NCBI GenBank assembly: GCA_019241525.1 | Contig: JAFAWY010000052.1 | Span: 1 to 64,000, forward strand | DNA: 64,000 nt | Source: Pseudonocardiales bacterium | GTDB taxonomy: Bacteria; Actinomycetota; Actinomycetes; Mycobacteriales; Pseudonocardiaceae | Direction of reading: 5' to 3' | In this document: positions 61,363 through 64,000 of the stretch, one piece after another | How positions within the stretch are numbered: the stretch's first letter is position 1 | Layout: every line of letters starts with the position of its first letter | Notes under the pieces: model-generated | Databases searched by the model: none | Seen by the model: only the letters and a program-made list of their open reading frames with translations | Told to the model about the DNA's origin: nothing | Made by a program: the position numbers and the translations under genes

Positions 61363-62694
61363 GTGGGACGTAGTGCCGACCTTCCACGGAGCGCAAGGGC
61401 ACTGCGGGACACCCGCACCCGGGCTGGCGATTACGCCAACGACGCCGGATGCTCGGTCCTGCATATCGACATGGATGCCTTCTACGCCTCCGTGGAGGTT
61501 CGGGAACGCCCTGAGCTCGCCGGGCTACCCGTGGTCGTCGCGGGTGGCAGCTCCCCGGCCGGGGACCGCGGCGTGGTGCTGTCTGCGACCTATCAGGCGC
61601 GCGCGTTCGGGATCCGCGCGGCGATGCCGGTGGCGCGTGCTCGCCGGCTGTGCCCGCAGGCACGATTCGTGCCACCGGATTTTGCCCGCTACGCCGAGGT
61701 TTCTCGGGGCGTCATGGCGCTGTTTCACGAGATCACTCCCTTGGTGGAGCCGCTGAGCCTGGACGAGGCTTTCCTTGACGTCGGCGGGTCGGTGCGCAGG
61801 TTGGGCATGAGCCCAGCTGGCATAGGGGAGTGGATCCGTGGGCAGGTCTACGACGCGCACCGGGTGACGTGCTCGGTAGGGGTGGCGCCGAGCAAGTTCG
61901 TCGCCAAGCTTGCCTCCGGGCTGTCCAAGCCAGACGGGCTGCTGGTCGTGCCCGCCGATGCCGTCCTCGAGTTCCTGCACCCGTTGCCGTTGTCGGCGTT
62001 GTGGGGCGTCGGCCAGCGCACTGCACAGGTGTTGAGCCGGCTGGGATGCACCACGGTAGCGGACGTGGCGAGCTTGCCCCTGCCCGCGCTGCGGCACGCT
62101 GTGGGAGCCGCCAGCGCCCGTCACCTTCATGAGCTCGCCAACGGCCGAGACGACCGGCGGGTGGTGCCGGACCTGCCGGAAAAGTCGGTGGGCGCCGAGC
62201 GGACCTTCGCCCGGGATGAAGCTGATCGAACGGTACTGCGGCGGGAATTGCTACGGCTGGTCGAACGGACCACGGCCGGACTACGCCGTCGGGGCTTGCG
62301 CGGGCGGACCATCGCGCTGAAGCTTCGTCACCCTGACTTCACCACGATCAGCCGGTCGCGCACCCTGACTGGCCCGACGGACTCAACACCGACGGTCTAC
62401 GCGGTGGCAGCCGAGCTGCTGGATGCTCACTTACCTCCCGGGATGCTGGTCCGGTTGTTGGGCGTGCGGGTTGACCAGTTGAGCCGGGGTGTTGCAGGCG
62501 AGCAGCTCACCCTCGACGGGTCAGGCGGCGCCAGGTTGAGTACTCACTGGTCGGACGCGGAACGTGCCGCAGACGCTGCTCGATCACGGTTCGGCAGCGC
62601 CGCTGTGCGGCCGGCCACTTTGCTGGACAGTCCCGGCCCCGCCAGTGGCCGGCGATCCCAGCTCTCCCCTGAATCGGGTAATGAGATCCGCTAG
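61363..62694 (+). CDS. dinB: DNA polymerase IV (Y-family)
   Basis: 443 residues. The Y-family motifs are VLHIDMDAFYASVEVRERPEL with the metal-binding Asp residues, YQARAFGIRAAMPVARARRLCP, PLSLDEAFLDVGGS and CSVGVAPSKFVAKLASGLSKPDGL, with the little-finger domain after about residue 270. It performs translesion synthesis. The frame is open upstream to 61276, but the SOS box at 61316-61331 lies inside that stretch, so GTG 61363 (GAGGA just upstream) is the likely start. Confidence 0.93.
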   Translation: MGRSADLPRSARALRDTRTRAGDYANDAGCSVLHIDMDAFYASVEVRERPELAGLPVVVAGGSSPAGDRGVVLSATYQARAFGIRAAMPVARARRLCPQARFVPPDFARYAEVSRGVMALFHEITPLVEPLSLDEAFLDVGGSVRRLGMSPAGIGEWIRGQVYDAHRVTCSVGVAPSKFVAKLASGLSKPDGLLVVPADAVLEFLHPLPLSALWGVGQRTAQVLSRLGCTTVADVASLPLPALRHAVGAASARHLHELANGRDDRRVVPDLPEKSVGAERTFARDEADRTVLRRELLRLVERTTAGLRRRGLRGRTIALKLRHPDFTTISRSRTLTGPTDSTPTVYAVAAELLDAHLPPGMLVRLLGVRVDQLSRGVAGEQLTLDGSGGARLSTHWSDAERAADAARSRFGSAAVRPATLLDSPGPASGRRSQLSPESGNEIR

Positions 62695-62825
62695 TCGACA
62701 CCGCCGCAGCCTCGTATCCTCAAAGCAGGAGCCCACGGTGGCTGTCCAGTAGCTACAGGTACCGTCGGGGTTCGCCTACTATGTCGACAACCCCATATTT
62801 ACGGCGGAGTGCCGGAGGAGGAGCA

Positions 62826-63218
62826 ATGCCACTCTCCGAGCACGAGCAGCGTCTGCTCGACCAGATCGAGCGCGCGCTCTATGCAGAGGACCCCAAGTTC
62901 GCGTCCAACGTCCGAGGCGCCCGGATGCGCAGCCTTCCCCAACGCCGCCGGATCCAGGGTATCGCGTTGTTTGCGTTGGGCTTACTCCTCCTCATCGCTG
63001 GCGTCGTGCTTCCGTACCGCCTGGTCGGTATACCGGTGATCAGCGTTGTCGGGTTCTTGGTGATGTTCGCCGGAGCCATCCTGGCAATCTTTTCTCGACG
63101 GCCGGGAGACGGGGGCAGGCGTTCAGCATCGGTGGATCGTTCGCCTGGCGCGCAGAACCGCAGCACGCTCGCTCAGCGGATGGAGCAACGGTTCCGTCGC
63201 CGCTTCGAAGACCACTAG
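62826..63218 (+). CDS. DUF3040 membrane protein
   Basis: 130 residues. MPLSEHEQRLLDQIERALYAEDPKFASNVRG is the DUF3040 signature (read in segments). Two membrane helices follow (GIALFALGLLLLIAGVVLPY, IPVISVVGFLVMFAGAILAIF), then a basic tail. It has GGAGGAGGAG just before ATG 62826. In actinobacteria this gene usually precedes mraZ and the division cluster, which would fit the region after this window. Its function is unknown. Confidence 0.85.
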   Translation: MPLSEHEQRLLDQIERALYAEDPKFASNVRGARMRSLPQRRRIQGIALFALGLLLLIAGVVLPYRLVGIPVISVVGFLVMFAGAILAIFSRRPGDGGRRSASVDRSPGAQNRSTLAQRMEQRFRRRFEDH

Positions 63219-64000
63219 CTCGCATTTCGATACCCAGCTCGGGGTCGCCACAGCACCGAGCGGGGTAGTAGCCGCGCTGTCCGCTTTAACGGCGCAGATC
63301 GCATCATGCTGGCGAGCACCGCATGCATGGCGATGTGTAGTTCCGGATCGATCTCGTCCGGATTGATCGCACGGAGTCCGCGGCCGTCGTGGCGGCGATG
63401 CGCGACGGGACCGGCGCCGGCATACCACGACCGCTCGACCGCATCCACCAGGATGCCCAGGCCGGCTTGGCCTGGCTCATCTAGGCCGTGCTCATGGACC
63501 AATCGGTGGGCTGCTGCGCGCACGGTCTCGCCAACCGGGGGCACCACCCTGCGGTCTGCGGACTCGGCCAGCACTTCCGCCCACGCTGCCGACACTGCCC
63601 GCGGGCCGCCGGCGCGCACCAGGTGCATCCGCCATCGGCGGCGAACCTCCCGCACGCCCAAAGGGGTGAGCACCAGCAGCACGCCGAGCCCCGATAGCGC
63701 GATCACGGTCAGGGCGAACGTGAAGGTGGCAGCCGGCGTGGCGCGGGCGGCACCGGAGTGCGGCGCCGCGGCGAGCGGGTGGGTTTGCGCTGGCGTGGCG
63801 GCGGTCACCGCGGGCGGTCTGCCAGGCGACACCACTCCACCAGCTGGAGTGGGGCCAGCGGCATAGATGGGTGGAACGGTCCGCTCACCGGACAATGGAG
63901 TCGGATCGAACGGTAACCATCCGGCACCCGGAAACCATGCTTCAACCCAGGCGTGTGCATCTTCGGTGGTGATCAACCGGGAGTCGCCGGTCACGGTACC
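63215..64000 (-). CDS. TgpA-like transglutaminase, C-terminal part (5' end outside window)
   Basis: The frame is open to the window edge. The visible 261 residues begin with TVTGDSRLITTEDAHAWVEAWFPGAGWLPFDPTPL (segments), the His/Asp end of a transglutaminase-like catalytic domain. A Pro/Ala linker, one membrane helix (FTFALTVIALSGLGVLLVLTPLG) and a cytoplasmic C-terminal domain follow. This matches the DUF3488/TgpA family near actinobacterial DUF3040 and DUF58 genes. Its catalytic Cys lies outside the window. The stop overlaps DUF3040 by four bases, convergent. Confidence 0.85.
   Translation of the reverse strand, partial: GTVTGDSRLITTEDAHAWVEAWFPGAGWLPFDPTPLSGERTVPPIYAAGPTPAGGVVSPGRPPAVTAATPAQTHPLAAAPHSGAARATPAATFTFALTVIALSGLGVLLVLTPLGVREVRRRWRMHLVRAGGPRAVSAAWAEVLAESADRRVVPPVGETVRAAAHRLVHEHGLDEPGQAGLGILVDAVERSWYAGAGPVAHRRHDGRGLRAINPDEIDPELHIAMHAVLASMMRSAPLKRTARLLPRSVLWRPRAGYRNAS

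Overview
The window is from a high-GC Gram-positive bacterium. Gene order strongly suggests an actinobacterium related to the Mycobacteriales/Pseudonocardiales. The runs GNAT - chlI/D - cobO - cobB - cysG, proS - DUF4439 - lipoprotein - rimP - nusA - ylxR - infB - rbfA - DHH - truB - ribF - rpsO - pnp - M16 - dapB - thyX - dapA - rnj, and ftsK - argA - pgsA - clgR - pspA match the conserved actinobacterial chromosome order known from Mycobacterium. GTG starts are common and many neighbours are coupled by 4-base GTGA/ATGA overlaps. I saw no rRNA, tRNA, CRISPR, transposase or prophage genes. This looks like core chromosome with a few small accessory inserts.

Region 1 (1-22.4 kb) is a large cobalamin (B12) block. 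A plus-strand operon holds the end of cobN, a GNAT gene, a chlI/chlD fusion, cobO, cobB, cobI, cbiD, cobL and a CobE-ferredoxin fusion. A minus-strand set holds cobM, cobJ, two 13-codon micro-ORFs, a divergent SUMT, cbiQ and a CbiX-CbiO fusion. A second plus-strand pair is cobH and cysG. Together they run from uroporphyrinogen III through the ring methylations to adenosylcobyrinate diamide. The set mixes hallmarks of the late-cobalt route (CobN) and the early-cobalt route (CbiD, CbiX). I see no cobG, cobF or cobK. A SARP/AfsR-type regulator and a methyltransferase (10.2-14.2 kb) sit inside the block, bracketed by two copies of one palindromic repeat. A degenerate M15 peptidase and a degenerate Cu/Zn-SOD-like protein also lie here.

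Region 2 (22.4-28.8 kb) carries a RIO kinase, a MalY/PatB aminotransferase, an OsmC protein, prolyl-tRNA synthetase, a YjbQ protein, a ferritin-like DUF4439 protein and a Tat-type lipoprotein. Region 3 (28.9-43.6 kb) is the translation and RNA block: rimP, nusA, ylxR, infB, DUF503, rbfA, nrnA, truB, ribF, an HTH gene, rpsO, pnp, an M16 protease and dapB. A second dispersed palindromic repeat has two copies. One is inside the DUF4439 reading frame, and the other forms the tail of nrnA and supplies the truB start codon.

Region 4 (43.6-54.1 kb) has a GNAT, a YcaQ-like protein, a DUF4097 protein with a ribbon-helix-helix regulator, thyX, a PPOX-type flavin protein, dapA, RNase J and ftsK. Three tandem TGACGTCA-like palindromes overlap a candidate leaderless promoter of the ribbon-helix-helix gene. 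Region 5 (54.1-64 kb) has argA, rimO, pgsA, clgR (with a candidate ClgR operator), pspA, an ECF41-type sigma factor beside a DoxX gene, an orphan ParA-like ATPase, a methyltransferase, dinB behind a perfect LexA-box palindrome, DUF3040, and the end of a TgpA-like transglutaminase cut by the window edge.

All calls rest on reading the sequence and recalling family motifs. No database search or computed alignment was run.
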